Source of the DNA: Pseudomonadaceae bacterium
GTDB lineage: Bacteria; Pseudomonadota; Gammaproteobacteria; Pseudomonadales; Azotimanducaceae
Assembly (NCBI GenBank): GCA_024743175.1
Contig: JANSXA010000001.1
Coordinates: 124,001 to 188,000, forward strand
DNA length: 64,000 bases
Direction: 5' to 3'
This document shows positions 19,383-29,464 of the stretch, one piece after another (the first letter of the stretch is position 1; every line of letters begins with the position of its first letter). The translations under genes and the position numbers were made by a program. The notes under the pieces were generated by a model that saw only the letters and a list, made by a program, of their open reading frames with translations, did no database searches and had not been told where the DNA came from.

Positions 19383-21040
19383 GGTTTTTGTTTTTTCCAG
19401 TACTCTGCTGCCATATTTTTGACTTCTTTGCGCATCAGGAAAATGCCTGCCAGGTTCGGCAGCGTCATCAGTGCAACGGTAATGGCTGAAATTAACCAGA
19501 CCAGGCTTGTATCCGCTACTGTCGCGAGGAAGAAACCGACAACGTACAGCATGCGGTAAGGGGTGACCCAACGTGAACCCACCAGGTAAGTGACCGCGCG
19601 ATCACCGTAGTATGACCATGCCAGGGCGGTTGAAAACGCAAACATCACCAGGCCGATAGTCACAACGTATTCACCAAACATCCCTAGAAAGCTGGCCTGA
19701 AAGGCCTGGGCGGTCAGCGGTACCGAGTGCAGCAGGGATTTACCCTGTAACAGCAGATTTTCAGTGACCAGGCTACCGTCTTCAACCTGCACAACACCAC
19801 TATAGGGTAGGTTGTCCTGCAGCACGCTGACGTCTTCAGCAATAGAACGATTGTGCACAATGGTTGCAGCGTCCCCCTGAATGACGCCATTGATAACGTT
19901 CAGTTCACCACTGAACGCTTTTACAGGATCGTTTGCCGGAGGGGATAGATCCAGGTGTGCAAACAACTGGGACACATGTTGCGGATTCTGATCGCTGTAG
20001 GTGCCGGCAATGATGTGTGTGTCGAATTGTGCAAAAGGGTTTTCAAATTTCTGTTGCCATACACCGGATGACAGAATGACCAGTCCGGTTAAGGTGCAGA
20101 TAATCAAGGTATCGATGAAAGGCTCCAGGATCGACACCATACCTTCAGAGACCGGCTCTCTGGTTTTTGCGGAAGCGTGCGCAATAGGTGCGGACCCCTG
20201 CCCGGCTTCGTTTGAATACAGCCCCCGGTTTACACCACGGTTAAATGCATAGGCGAAACTGGCACCCAGAAATCCGCCGGTTGCTGCAGAGCCTGTGAAA
20301 GCGTCGCTCACCACAGATGCAAGTGCCGGTAAAACGTTTTCGTAGTTTGAGAATACAACCGCCAATGCACCAAAGGCATAGAGAATGCCCATGAACGGCA
20401 CCAGGGTGGCAGCAACGATTGCAATACGCCGAATACCGCCGATGATCACCAGGCCTAACAGAACAGCTAACACCGCGCCGCTGAGCCAGGTTGGAATGGC
20501 AAATGAGGTCATCAGACCGGACGCCATGTTGTTAGCCTGAGGCAGATTACCGCTGCCAAAACTGCTGATGACGGTAGCGATAGCAAAGAATACCGCCAGC
20601 CACTTCATGTTCAGGCCATATTCCATGTAGTGCATGGGGCCGCCGACCATATTGCCGTTATCATCCTGCTTGCGGTATTTATGACTGATCGACACTTCAA
20701 CAAATTTGGTAGTCATACCCACAAAGGCGGTAGCCCACATCCAGAATAATGCAGCGGGTCCACCCAGGAAAATAGCTAAACCAACACCGCCTATGTTGCC
20801 TGTGCCTACCGTGCCGGACAGCGCTGTCGACAGCGCCTGAAAGTGGGTAGTGTCGCCAGGGTCATCCTGCTGCGTGTGCTTGCCGAGAAGTACCGACCAG
20901 GCATGTTTGAAGTACCTGATCTGCGGGAAACCGAGGTAGAAGGTGAAAAACAGGCCCATCCCCAGCAATACCAGAGGGAAATATGCCGCGCTGCCGAGCA
21001 GCCCGTCGAGGAAATTCAGGCCATCTTCTATCGTTTGCAT
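19379..21040 (-). CDS. Alanine/glycine:cation (Na+) symporter, AGCS family
   Basis: This is an inner-membrane sodium-coupled amino-acid carrier. Family signatures include [31 protein letters not shown] and [23 protein letters not shown]. At 553 residues it is about 100 longer than common AGCS proteins. The extra length is a hydrophilic block of roughly residues 335-430, between [10 protein letters not shown] and [13 protein letters not shown]. That places it in a loop between transmembrane helices, probably on the periplasmic face. The transport substrate is inferred from family only. Confidence 0.9.
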   Translation of the reverse strand: MQTIEDGLNFLDGLLGSAAYFPLVLLGMGLFFTFYLGFPQIRYFKHAWSVLLGKHTQQDDPGDTTHFQALSTALSGTVGTGNIGGVGLAIFLGGPAALFWMWATAFVGMTTKFVEVSISHKYRKQDDNGNMVGGPMHYMEYGLNMKWLAVFFAIATVISSFGSGNLPQANNMASGLMTSFAIPTWLSGAVLAVLLGLVIIGGIRRIAIVAATLVPFMGILYAFGALAVVFSNYENVLPALASVVSDAFTGSAATGGFLGASFAYAFNRGVNRGLYSNEAGQGSAPIAHASAKTREPVSEGMVSILEPFIDTLIICTLTGLVILSSGVWQQKFENPFAQFDTHIIAGTYSDQNPQHVSQLFAHLDLSPPANDPVKAFSGELNVINGVIQGDAATIVHNRSIAEDVSVLQDNLPYSGVVQVEDGSLVTENLLLQGKSLLHSVPLTAQAFQASFLGMFGEYVVTIGLVMFAFSTALAWSYYGDRAVTYLVGSRWVTPYRMLYVVGFFLATVADTSLVWLISAITVALMTLPNLAGIFLMRKEVKNMAAEYWKKQKP

Positions 21041-21089
21041 AGTGGCAACTTAAGCTGTGTTGGAAAAGTGAATCGGCAGTGCACCCTGT

Positions 21090-22496
21090 TTATTTTTTGT
21101 CTTTTTTGTTGTCATCGAACAAGGCGCCCATCATAACGTCGAACAACTTGTTCTGTTCCATGGTGCCGCGCACGGCATCTGCATTTTTGCCCGTTGCAAA
21201 TGCAGCAACGTCTTCGCCACCGTGGGTTTCAGAAGGCAATGGCACGGTTCCCAGTTGCTGGTAGTTAGGCGCAGTTGTATCAACGTCGCTCAGGTCGGGG
21301 AGCGTTTCGGAATAACCCGGCCCGTTGGCATAGCTCAGCGTGGTATAAGGCAAAGCGCCTTCGATGCGATATGAAGGGTCTTCAGGTTGTGGCACTTTAC
21401 CCAGGATCGGATTGCCCCGTGGCGGGTAGCCGCTGATGGTCATGGTGTGACTGTGATCTGCGGTTACCAGAATAAGCGTTTCATCAAGGTCCACCAGTTC
21501 CAACGCCGCAGCTACTGCATCAGACATGGCCACTGTATCGGATAATGCGCGATAGGCGTTGGAGAAATGATGGGCATGGTCAATGCGACCTGATTCAACC
21601 AGCAGGAAATAGCCCTTCCTGTTGTTTTGCAGACGTTTGATTGCAAAAGCGGTCATCTCAGCCACGGAGGGTTCACCGCCGGGATCGCGAGGGCGGTCAG
21701 CTTCGAACTGCATGTGTGAGGGTTCAAACAGCGCCATATATTGCTTGTCAGGGCTGGTGTCGAATTTCTCAAAACCTTCCTGGTTCCAGGCATACATGCG
21801 GTTGTTCCCTTTTTTCAACCAGGCTTGCACCAGGTTCCTGCCGTCGTCACGCGCGCCTGTTTTGTCCGCGTATTCAGGATCATTTGTGCTGTCGGGATAA
21901 AACTGTGCTCTCCCACCGCCCAGGATAACGTCAACGCCGTCACCATGATCCATGTCGATTAACTGCTGGGCAATATCTTTGCAGCCAAAGGCGCGCTGTT
22001 CATCGGTCATTTCACTGCTGTTTTCCCAGTTACGATCCGGCGCATGGGCGTAGGTGCCAGCGGGTGTCGCATGGGTGATGCGAGCAGTGGAAACAACGCC
22101 GGACGCGTAGCCAGCGGATTCTGCAAGCTGCAGAATAGTGGGTAACTCGTGATTCAAAGCTTTGACGCAATCGCCGCGAGGCACGTCAGCGGTCACACTG
22201 AGCACACCCATGCGGGTTTTCTGTCCGGTCACAATCGCTGAAATAGTGCCTGCGCTATCAGGTACCTGGGCATCCGTATTGTAGGTTTTCACCAGCGCCA
22301 CGTTTTCAAATCGATCAAAAGCAAGATCGTATTCTTCGCCGTCCAACCCCTTCTGCTGACCGGCAAAAATACGAGCCGCCGTCACTGTGCTGATACCCAT
22401 GCCATCACCGAGGAAAAGGATGACGTTTTTGGCATGTGCAGGACCGCTCAGAAGCAAGCTGCAGGTGATCGATGCAATTAAAATGAACTGTTTCAT
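21090..22496 (-). CDS. Alkaline phosphatase (PhoA family)
   Basis: This periplasmic phosphomonoesterase has 468 residues with a signal peptide ending near GPAHA. Metal and nucleophile sites are visible: FLGDGMG (Asp ligand), VPDSAGT (nucleophilic Ser), ESGRIDHAHH and TADHSHTM (Zn/Mg ligands), and the late SETHGGEDVA histidine. It lies only 5 bp downstream of the glutathione reductase gene, so the two are probably co-transcribed; no separate Pho-box region fits between them. The C terminus is Lys/Asp-rich. Confidence 0.93.
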   Translation of the reverse strand: MKQFILIASITCSLLLSGPAHAKNVILFLGDGMGISTVTAARIFAGQQKGLDGEEYDLAFDRFENVALVKTYNTDAQVPDSAGTISAIVTGQKTRMGVLSVTADVPRGDCVKALNHELPTILQLAESAGYASGVVSTARITHATPAGTYAHAPDRNWENSSEMTDEQRAFGCKDIAQQLIDMDHGDGVDVILGGGRAQFYPDSTNDPEYADKTGARDDGRNLVQAWLKKGNNRMYAWNQEGFEKFDTSPDKQYMALFEPSHMQFEADRPRDPGGEPSVAEMTAFAIKRLQNNRKGYFLLVESGRIDHAHHFSNAYRALSDTVAMSDAVAAALELVDLDETLILVTADHSHTMTISGYPPRGNPILGKVPQPEDPSYRIEGALPYTTLSYANGPGYSETLPDLSDVDTTAPNYQQLGTVPLPSETHGGEDVAAFATGKNADAVRGTMEQNKLFDVMMGALFDDNKKDKK

Positions 22497-22501
22497 AAGG
22501 G

Positions 22502-23863
22502 TTATGCCTCTCGTGATTTTTCCCGCAATGTGACTAATTCTTCTGCCGCCGTTGGATGAATGCCAACTGTTGTATCAAACAGCTTTTTGGTTGCACCGGC
22601 CACTATGGCAACAGCGATCCCCTGGATAATTTCCCCAGCATCCGGCCCCACCATATGTACCGCCAGCACGACGTCATCAGAACGGCGAACAATCATTTTC
22701 ATGTAGGTCCGTTCGTCACGACCGCTGAGGGTATGTTTCATCGGCTTGAAGGTAGATTCATAAATATCCAGATCACCCCCATGCAAAGCCACCGCCTCAG
22801 CTTCCGTCGGACCTACCGTGCCAATGTTGGGCTGGCAGAAAACAGCGGTTGGAATAGTGTCGTAGTTAAGGTGGATTTTTGGCCGGTCGGTAAACAGATT
22901 GTTGGCGATGCACATGCCCTCCTCGATCGCTACCGGTGTCAGCTGAATTCTGTCGGTGACGTCGCCGATGGCATAAATGTTCGGCACGTTGGTCTGATAG
23001 TCCTCGTTTATCTGTATTTCGCCACGCGCGCCGAGGTTGACCCCTGCCGATTCTAAACCGAGATTCTCGGTATTGGGGTGGCGCCCGGTGGCATACAAGA
23101 CCAGATCCGCCGAAATAGTGGAACCATCCGTGAGGTGCACGATGCGGGTGTCACCCTCGCGTTCAATGCGTTGAACGTCGCTGTTAAAACGCAGATCGAT
23201 GCCCTTTTTTGGGAGCTCATCTTTAACAAATTCGCGTACCGAGTTGTCGAAACCCCGTAAAAACAGGGGGCCGCGATACAGCTGGATGGTCTGCGCACCC
23301 AACCCGGCAAATATGCCGGCAAATTCAACCGCGATGTAACCGCCGCCAACGACAACAACGCGTTCAGGAAAAGTATCGAGATAAAAGGCTTCGTTGGATG
23401 TGATGACGTGCTCTGCACCAGGAAACTCCGGCACGGTTGGCCAGCCACCGGTGGCAATCAGAATGTTCTCTGCGGTATGGCGCTCGCCATTGACCTCTAC
23501 CGTGTGCGCATCGATCAGTTTGGCATGACCTTCATGAAGATCCACACCGGCATTTTCCAGCAGATTGCGGTAAATGCCGTTTAATCTTTCAATCTCGGCG
23601 GTCTTATTGTCGCGTAGGGTTGGCCAGTCGAAGCCATTAACGCTGACATCCCAGCCATAGCCATTGGCGTCACTGAAGTCCTCATGAAAGTGCGAGCCAT
23701 AAACAAACAGCTTCTTCGGCACACAGCCGACATTGACGCAGGTACCGCCAAGATAAGTGGACTCTGCCACGGCTACTTTGGCGCCATAGCTTGCTGATAT
23801 TCGGCTGGCGCGCACGCCACCTGAGCCTGCGCCCAGTACATACAGGTTGTAATCGTATTCCAT
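22502..23863 (-). CDS. gor: Glutathione-disulfide reductase
   Basis: This NADPH-dependent flavoprotein keeps glutathione reduced. An N-terminal FAD motif ([12 protein letters not shown]) leads to the redox-active disulfide [14 protein letters not shown]. The NADPH-binding [11 protein letters not shown] and the C-terminal dimer signature GIHPTAAEE (His-Glu pair) follow. Ile/Val-rich spacing matches glutathione reductase and not lipoamide dehydrogenase. I chose ATG at 23863 (MEYDYNLYV, 453 aa), which matches the usual N terminus; an in-frame TTG at 23884 would add seven residues. The alkaline phosphatase gene follows directly. Confidence 0.93.
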   Translation of the reverse strand: MEYDYNLYVLGAGSGGVRASRISASYGAKVAVAESTYLGGTCVNVGCVPKKLFVYGSHFHEDFSDANGYGWDVSVNGFDWPTLRDNKTAEIERLNGIYRNLLENAGVDLHEGHAKLIDAHTVEVNGERHTAENILIATGGWPTVPEFPGAEHVITSNEAFYLDTFPERVVVVGGGYIAVEFAGIFAGLGAQTIQLYRGPLFLRGFDNSVREFVKDELPKKGIDLRFNSDVQRIEREGDTRIVHLTDGSTISADLVLYATGRHPNTENLGLESAGVNLGARGEIQINEDYQTNVPNIYAIGDVTDRIQLTPVAIEEGMCIANNLFTDRPKIHLNYDTIPTAVFCQPNIGTVGPTEAEAVALHGGDLDIYESTFKPMKHTLSGRDERTYMKMIVRRSDDVVLAVHMVGPDAGEIIQGIAVAIVAGATKKLFDTTVGIHPTAAEELVTLREKSREA

Positions 23864-24017
23864 AAGATCCAGGTAAGTTGTCAAAGACTAAATCAGGGGA
23901 GCAGCCTAAGTAAGTTACCGCGTCTGCGCAAGACAACACACTGTTTACAGTTCCCTGCTAGACCCTCCGGTCCGCCCCCCCTAAACTGCTGCTCATATCC
24001 CATACCGGTTCTTTTTC

Positions 24018-25568
24018 ATGGCTCAAAATGGCGCCCAGGCCCTACTGCAGACATTGGTCGATTGTGATGTGGACGTTTGTTTCACCAATCCCGGCACCTC
24101 AGAAATGCATTTTGTCGCCGCGCTGGACCAGCAGCCCGGTATGCGCGCGATTCTTGGCCTGTTTGAGGGGGTTGTTACAGGCGCGGCAGACGGCTATGGA
24201 AGGATGGCGGGTAAACCCGCGTGCACGCTGCTGCATCTGGGCCCGGGACTTGCCAATGGTCTGGCGAATCTGCACAACGCCCGCCGCGCGCGTACCCCGA
24301 TTGTCAACGTCGTCGGTGAACATGCCACCTATCATAGAGCTCTGGATGCGCCGCTGACGTCTGATATTGAAGGTTTTGCCCGTCCTGTGTCCGGTTGGAT
24401 TGAAGTCAGTGAGCAGGCTGAAGATGTGGCTCGAGATGGTGCACGTGCGGTGCAGGCTGCTTATGCCGGCTCCGGTCAGATCGCCACCCTGATATTGCCT
24501 GCGGACAGTGCCTGGAATGACTGTCCTGAATCAGCGACACCGTTGTCACGCCCTGCAAAAACAAAGGTTGCCACCGCCCAGGTTGAAGCAGTTGCCAGAG
24601 TATTGCGTAGCGGTGAACCGACGGTGTTGTTATGTAATGGTGACGCGGTAACCGAAAAAGGTCTGGCACTGCTGGGTAAAATCGCGACTGCCACCGGTGC
24701 ATCTTTAATGGGTGATACGTTTATTGGACGTATTGAGCGTGGCGTTGGTCGGGTGGAAATTCCGCGCCTGCCCTATTTTGCGGAACAGGCAGAAGAGGCG
24801 CTGCAACGTTTTGCCCACGTTGTACTTGTCGACACAAAAGCGCCTGTCAGCTTTTTTGCGTATCCGGGTAAAGCCAGCACGCTGACGCCAGAACATGCCG
24901 GTCTACACACCCTGGCTGAGCCTGGCGAGAACACCCTGCAGGCGCTCGCGGACCTGGTTGACGCCCTTGATGCAAACGCGGCTGTTGCGCCGCTGACAGA
25001 ACTGCAGCGCCCGGAATTGCCTGAGGGCGCACTCACGCCGGAAAGTATTGCACAAAGCGTTGCCGCACTGATGCCCGAGCAGGCGATTGTGGTTAACGAA
25101 GCAGCCACAGCGGGTTTTGCGATGCCGGGGTTTACCGCTTGTGCACCTCAGCACAGCTGGTTGGACCTCACTGGCGGCGCCATCGGCATGGGTATGCCTG
25201 CGGCTGTTGGTGCAGCGGTTGCCTGCCCGGACCGTCCGGTGCTCAGTTTACAGGCTGATGGCAGTGGCATGTATACGCTGCAGGCGCTGTGGACCCAGGC
25301 TCGAGAAAACCTGAATGTGACCACGGTCCTTTTCTCGAACCGCAAATATGCAATTCTGCAGGTTGAATTCATGCGTGTTGGTGCCGTCAATCCGGGTCGC
25401 AAGGCGATGGATATGATGGAGCTGACGCGTCCGGATCTGGATTGGGTAGCGCTGGCTCAAGGCATGGGTGTCGAGGCGGTCAAAGTTGAAAACGCAGCGG
25501 CGTTTAATCAGGCGGTGGCGGCTGCACTTTCGAACAACGGACCTAATCTCATTGAGGCGGTCCTTTAG
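24018..25568 (+). CDS. Thiamine-diphosphate enzyme of the acetolactate synthase large-subunit family
   Basis: This 516-residue ThDP enzyme has the three usual domains: PYR (residues 1-170), central (190-325) and PP (345-516). Glu50 in LFEGVVTGAADGYGR is the cofactor-activating glutamate. The ThDP/Mg motif is ADGSG followed about 25 residues later by SNRKYA. It resembles stand-alone proteins annotated as acetolactate synthase or benzoylformate decarboxylase-like. No ilvN/ilvH regulatory subunit or ilvC is adjacent, so biosynthetic acetolactate synthase is doubtful and the true substrate is unknown. It is divergent from gor and 37 bp upstream of ugd. Confidence 0.85.
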   Translation: MAQNGAQALLQTLVDCDVDVCFTNPGTSEMHFVAALDQQPGMRAILGLFEGVVTGAADGYGRMAGKPACTLLHLGPGLANGLANLHNARRARTPIVNVVGEHATYHRALDAPLTSDIEGFARPVSGWIEVSEQAEDVARDGARAVQAAYAGSGQIATLILPADSAWNDCPESATPLSRPAKTKVATAQVEAVARVLRSGEPTVLLCNGDAVTEKGLALLGKIATATGASLMGDTFIGRIERGVGRVEIPRLPYFAEQAEEALQRFAHVVLVDTKAPVSFFAYPGKASTLTPEHAGLHTLAEPGENTLQALADLVDALDANAAVAPLTELQRPELPEGALTPESIAQSVAALMPEQAIVVNEAATAGFAMPGFTACAPQHSWLDLTGGAIGMGMPAAVGAAVACPDRPVLSLQADGSGMYTLQALWTQARENLNVTTVLFSNRKYAILQVEFMRVGAVNPGRKAMDMMELTRPDLDWVALAQGMGVEAVKVENAAAFNQAVAAALSNNGPNLIEAVL

Positions 25569-25605
25569 ATTTTTTGCATTGATAGTTCTGGGATAGACGA
25601 GTTTT

Positions 25606-26940
25606 ATGAAGATATCGATCTTTGGTACGGGTTATGTGGGTCTGGTCACAGGCACCTGTTTTGCGGAAATGGGAAACGACGTCTTATGTGTTGATGTTGA
25701 CGCAGATAAGGTGGCTCGTCTGCAGGCCGGCGAAGTGCCTATATTCGAGCCAGGCCTGGAAGCCATGGTGCGCAGTAATTCAGCCCAGGGCCAGCTGTCG
25801 TTTACCACAGACATTGCCCAGGGTGTGAACCATGGGGAAATCGTATTTATCGCCGTCGGCACGCCCAGCGATGAAGATGGCTCCGCAGACCTTCAGTATG
25901 TGTTGTCAGTCGCCAACAGTATTGGTGAGCATATGCAGGGTGAGAAGATCATTGTTGATAAATCTACTGTGCCTGTCGGGACCGCGGACCAGGTGCAGGC
26001 GACAGTTGCGGCGGCGCTGGCTCAGCGCGGTGTTGAGATCCCCTTTCACGTCGTCTCCAACCCCGAATTTTTGAAAGAAGGTGCTGCGGTTGCAGATTTC
26101 ATGAAGCCCGATCGGGTTGTGATTGGCTCCTCCAGCGCTCGTGGTGCACAGGCTATGGATCAGCTCTACGCACCCTTTAATCGTAACCATGACAAGATTG
26201 TACACATGGATGTGCGTTCAGCGGAGCTGACTAAATATGCTGCCAACGTCATGTTGGCGACGCGGATCAGTTTGATGAATGAGATGGCTAATCTTGCTGA
26301 ACGGCTTGATGCGGACATCGAATCTGTTCGCCGCGGCATTGGTATGGACCCGCGGATCGGCTATCACTTTATCTACGCAGGTACAGGTTATGGCGGCTCC
26401 TGCTTCCCGAAAGATGTCAAAGCGCTCATTCATACGGCCAGTGAAGCCGGTTACGATGCGCAGATTGTCAGCAGTGTTGAAGCGGTGAATGTATCGCAGA
26501 AGCGCGTGCTGTTTGACAAGTTATTTCGGCATTTTGGCGGCGACCTGGCGGGTAAAACCTTTGCCATGTGGGGGCTTGCCTTCAAACCCAATACGGATGA
26601 TATGCGCGAAGCACCCAGCAGGACGTTGATCGACCTGTTAACCGCAGCGGGAGCAAACGTGCGTGCGTACGACCCGGAAGCCAACGATGAAGCGCGTCGT
26701 ATCTATGCGGACAACGCTAATCTGGAAGTCTGTGAGCGTCGCAGCCAGACTCTGACGGATGCGGATGGTCTGATTGTTGTAACGGAATGGAATGAGTTCC
26801 GCAGTCCCGATTTCAGCGCTATTAAAGATGCGCTGAAAGAGCCGGTGATATTTGATGGCCGTAACCTGTATGACCCGGAGATTTTGCGCCAGCAAGGTTT
26901 GAGTTATTACGGCATTGGCCGGGGTAATGATTCTAAGTAG
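25606..26940 (+). CDS. ugd: UDP-glucose 6-dehydrogenase
   Basis: This enzyme oxidises UDP-glucose twice with NAD+ to UDP-glucuronate, a precursor for acidic surface polysaccharides. It opens with the NAD motif [18 protein letters not shown]. The catalytic Cys lies in [13 protein letters not shown] (about residue 265), and the C-terminal domain has [17 protein letters not shown]. At 444 residues it has normal length. The product would feed the UDP-glucuronate 4-epimerase-like gene at 37465-38475, 10 kb away. Confidence 0.95.
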   Translation: MKISIFGTGYVGLVTGTCFAEMGNDVLCVDVDADKVARLQAGEVPIFEPGLEAMVRSNSAQGQLSFTTDIAQGVNHGEIVFIAVGTPSDEDGSADLQYVLSVANSIGEHMQGEKIIVDKSTVPVGTADQVQATVAAALAQRGVEIPFHVVSNPEFLKEGAAVADFMKPDRVVIGSSSARGAQAMDQLYAPFNRNHDKIVHMDVRSAELTKYAANVMLATRISLMNEMANLAERLDADIESVRRGIGMDPRIGYHFIYAGTGYGGSCFPKDVKALIHTASEAGYDAQIVSSVEAVNVSQKRVLFDKLFRHFGGDLAGKTFAMWGLAFKPNTDDMREAPSRTLIDLLTAAGANVRAYDPEANDEARRIYADNANLEVCERRSQTLTDADGLIVVTEWNEFRSPDFSAIKDALKEPVIFDGRNLYDPEILRQQGLSYYGIGRGNDSK

Positions 26941-26979
26941 GCGCTGCCTCGCAGGTTCATTGGATTGGTAGACTGCACT

Positions 26980-27005
26980 CGATCTAAGTGAAACTACTTA
27001 GATCG
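26980..27005. promoter_or_regulatory. Perfect palindrome upstream of nitric oxide reductase gene
   Basis: Ten-base arms CGATCTAAGT (26980-26989) and ACTTAGATCG (26996-27005) surround GAAACT. No T-run follows, so it is more likely an operator for the nitric oxide reductase gene than a ugd terminator. It does not match the NorR (GT-N7-AC), FNR/Dnr or NsrR patterns well, so the regulator is unknown. Confidence 0.5.
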
Positions 27006-27025
27006 GCTGGTTAGACGAAGGCGTA

Positions 27026-27051
27026 CTGTTATCCCATAACAGGGGGATAAC
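27026..27051 (+). promoter_or_regulatory. Overlapping inverted repeats covering the nitric oxide reductase ribosome-binding site
   Basis: GTTATCCC (27028-27035) can pair with GGGATAAC (27044-27051), which contains the 3' part of the ribosome-binding site 5 bp before the ATG at 27056. Alternatively CTGTTAT (27026-27032) can pair with ATAACAG (27036-27042), leaving the AGGGGG free. Two exclusive hairpins, one hiding the ribosome-binding site, suggest translational control. Confidence 0.5.
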
Positions 27052-27055
27052 AACG

Positions 27056-29362
27056 ATGGCTACTTACCAGACAACATTCACGACAAGACGTTTGTGGATA
27101 ATCCTCTTAGTCAGCATGTTGGTCATGTTTTCAGTGTTGTTATTCTTCGGTCAGAAGATTTACCAGCAAGCTCCGCCTATCCCCGCCACGGTTGTGGTTG
27201 AAGATGCAGGTGTTTTGTTTACCAAAAGTGACATCGATCGCGGGCAAAACGTCTGGCAAGCACTCGGTGGTATGCAGCAAGGCTCAATTTGGGGCCACGG
27301 TAGCTATCTGGCGCCAGACTGGAGTGCAGACTGGTTGCACCGCGAAGCATTGGCGCTAATCGAGTATCGGATTGGAACCAGCCTCAGGCGCAACACCGCA
27401 GATCCTAACGTTTCTGTAGAGGAGCTTTATAAGTTATCTGTTCGGGCGGAATTGCGCGCGAATACTTATGATCCAGATACTCAAAGCCTCTCTTTGTCAC
27501 CTGGCCGTGCCGAAGCTGTGAAAGCGGTTGTGGCGCATTATAAGCCGATTTTTCAAGGCAATACCGCCGCTGGACTGGAGATGCGCGAGTATTACGCTTT
27601 CCCGTTGCACTCGACGCTTAACGATGAAGACTTTCATGCATTGTCCGCCTTTTTCTTCTGGACATCCTGGGCTGCAGTGACCAACCGCCCTGACGATAAC
27701 ATCAGTTATACCAGCAATTGGCCCCATGACCCGCTTGTTGGCAATGTGCCGCCGCCGTCACTTTATATGTGGAGCTTTATTTCTATTTTGCTTTTGCTTG
27801 GCGGGATCGGCGCACTGGTATGGTATTACGCCCGTGAGTTTGACGTCTGGCGGCAGAACCTGGAACCTGAAGAAGGGTTTGCTGACGCAGATCACTTAGG
27901 CTCGGCGGTGATCACACCTTCCATGAAAGCTACCGCCAAATACTTCTGGGTTGTGATTGCCCTTTTTGGTGTGCAGATTCTGCTTGGTATCTTAACCGCG
28001 CATTATCAGGTCGAAGGTCAAGGTTTATATGGCTTGCCGTTTGTTGATTACCTGCCTTATGCGGTGAGCCGTACCTGGCATACACAATTGTCTGTTCTTT
28101 GGATTGCAACCTCCTGGCTCGCCACCGGATTGTACGTTGCACCGTTGTTGTCAGGCCATGAACCGAAGTTCCAGCGATTCGGAGTGAACTTTCTCTTTAT
28201 CAGTTTGCTTTTAATTGTAGTGGGTTCTTTTGCCGGGCAATGGCTTGCCGTTCACGGCTATATCAACGACGGCCTGACCAACTTCTGGTTAGGACATCAG
28301 GGCTATGAATACGTAGATCTCGGTCGTTTCTGGCAAATCTATTTATTCATCGGACTGTTTCTCTGGGTTTTACTCATGCTTCGCGCCCTGTGGCCATTGC
28401 TGGTGAGTAAGACTAAAGATCCGTCTTTGGTTTACTTAGTGGTCATCTCCACGGTGACCATAGGATTGTTCTATGGGGCCGGACTGATGTGGGGGCAGAA
28501 TACGCACATCAGTGTGATGGAGTATTGGCGCTGGTGGGTTGTGCATCTTTGGGTGGAAGGTATTTTTGAAGTTTTTGCCACGGCCATTATTGCTACATTG
28601 TTTGTGCGCATGGGTTTGTTGAGAGTATCTGTCGCTACTGTCTCTGTGCTTTTTGCGACCATCATCTTTCTATCGGGGGGCGTCCTCGGAACCTTCCACC
28701 ATCTGTATTTCAGCGGCACCCCTATTTCAGTGATGGCATTGGGTGCAACCTTTTCGGCGCTGGAAGTTGTGCCTTTAATGGTGGTGGGGTTCGAAGCCTA
28801 CAACCATGCCAAAATCGAAAAACAGGCTTTATGGGAAGAGGCTTACCATTGGCCATTTATGTTCTTTTCAGCAGTGCTGGTGTGGAATTTGATTGGCGCA
28901 GGTTTGTTTGGCTTCCTGATTAATCCGCCGATCGCGCTTTACTTTATGCAGGGTTTAAACACGACGGCTAATCACGGTCACGCTGCGCTCTTTGGTGTAT
29001 ACGGTTTCTTAGGGCTGGGTCTGACGTTGTACTGCATGCGCGGCCTTACGAATATTCAAAACTGGGATCAGCGATTACTGAAAATCTCTTTCTGGAGTCT
29101 CAACGCAGGCCTTGCGATGATGACATTTCTGTCTTTGTTGCCTCAGGGTCTGTGGCAGACCTACAACGCAGTTGAGCACTACTACGCTTTTGCTCGAAGT
29201 GCGGAGTTTATGCACAGTAATCTTATGGAAGGCTTAGTTTGGGCTCGGGTACCCGGTGATGTGGTCTTCAGTGTCGGGGTTGGTGCGTTTGCATTGTTCG
29301 CCTGGAAAGCCTTTGTTGGGAAAAAGGAACAGCTACTTGAGGGGGCCGGCAGCCAGGCGTGA
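27056..29362 (+). CDS. norB: Quinol-dependent nitric oxide reductase (qNor)
   Basis: This integral membrane enzyme reduces two NO to N2O using quinol. The single 768-residue chain is the fused form: an N-terminal NorC-like extension (residues about 1-250, with one membrane helix at 12-32 and then a periplasmic domain without a CXXCH haem site) joined to a 12-helix NorB core. Haem and iron ligands are visible in SRTWHTQLSVLWIATSW, EYWRWWVVHLWVEGIFEVFATA, GTFHHLYFSG and NHGHAALFGVYG. With no nir or nos genes nearby, the role is probably NO detoxification and not full denitrification. Confidence 0.93.
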   Translation: MATYQTTFTTRRLWIILLVSMLVMFSVLLFFGQKIYQQAPPIPATVVVEDAGVLFTKSDIDRGQNVWQALGGMQQGSIWGHGSYLAPDWSADWLHREALALIEYRIGTSLRRNTADPNVSVEELYKLSVRAELRANTYDPDTQSLSLSPGRAEAVKAVVAHYKPIFQGNTAAGLEMREYYAFPLHSTLNDEDFHALSAFFFWTSWAAVTNRPDDNISYTSNWPHDPLVGNVPPPSLYMWSFISILLLLGGIGALVWYYAREFDVWRQNLEPEEGFADADHLGSAVITPSMKATAKYFWVVIALFGVQILLGILTAHYQVEGQGLYGLPFVDYLPYAVSRTWHTQLSVLWIATSWLATGLYVAPLLSGHEPKFQRFGVNFLFISLLLIVVGSFAGQWLAVHGYINDGLTNFWLGHQGYEYVDLGRFWQIYLFIGLFLWVLLMLRALWPLLVSKTKDPSLVYLVVISTVTIGLFYGAGLMWGQNTHISVMEYWRWWVVHLWVEGIFEVFATAIIATLFVRMGLLRVSVATVSVLFATIIFLSGGVLGTFHHLYFSGTPISVMALGATFSALEVVPLMVVGFEAYNHAKIEKQALWEEAYHWPFMFFSAVLVWNLIGAGLFGFLINPPIALYFMQGLNTTANHGHAALFGVYGFLGLGLTLYCMRGLTNIQNWDQRLLKISFWSLNAGLAMMTFLSLLPQGLWQTYNAVEHYYAFARSAEFMHSNLMEGLVWARVPGDVVFSVGVGAFALFAWKAFVGKKEQLLEGAGSQA

Positions 29363-29403
29363 CGGAACACATGACTTAAACCACCACATCCAGCACAATC
29401 ATC

Positions 29404-29457
29404 TTGATACTGGTTATTTATACAGTTATCCTGATCGACCCCTGTAAAAAAATACAG
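29404..29457 (+). promoter_or_regulatory. imuA promoter with two LexA (SOS) boxes
   Basis: A -35 TTGATA (29404-29409) and -10 TATCCT (29427-29432) are 17 bp apart. The spacer holds a CTG-N10-CAG LexA box (29410-29425; extended form TACTGGTTATTTATACAGTT). A second CTG-N10-CAG box lies at 29442-29457, just after the predicted transcription start and before the ATG at 29465. Both are close to the Escherichia/Pseudomonas SOS consensus, so LexA should repress the imuA-imuB-dnaE2 operon tightly. Confidence 0.85.
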
Positions 29458-29464
29458 CGTCGCG

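Noticed and set aside
26980-27005. Intrinsic terminator of ugd
   Set aside because: The stem is not followed by a T-run on either strand, so an operator reading is preferred.
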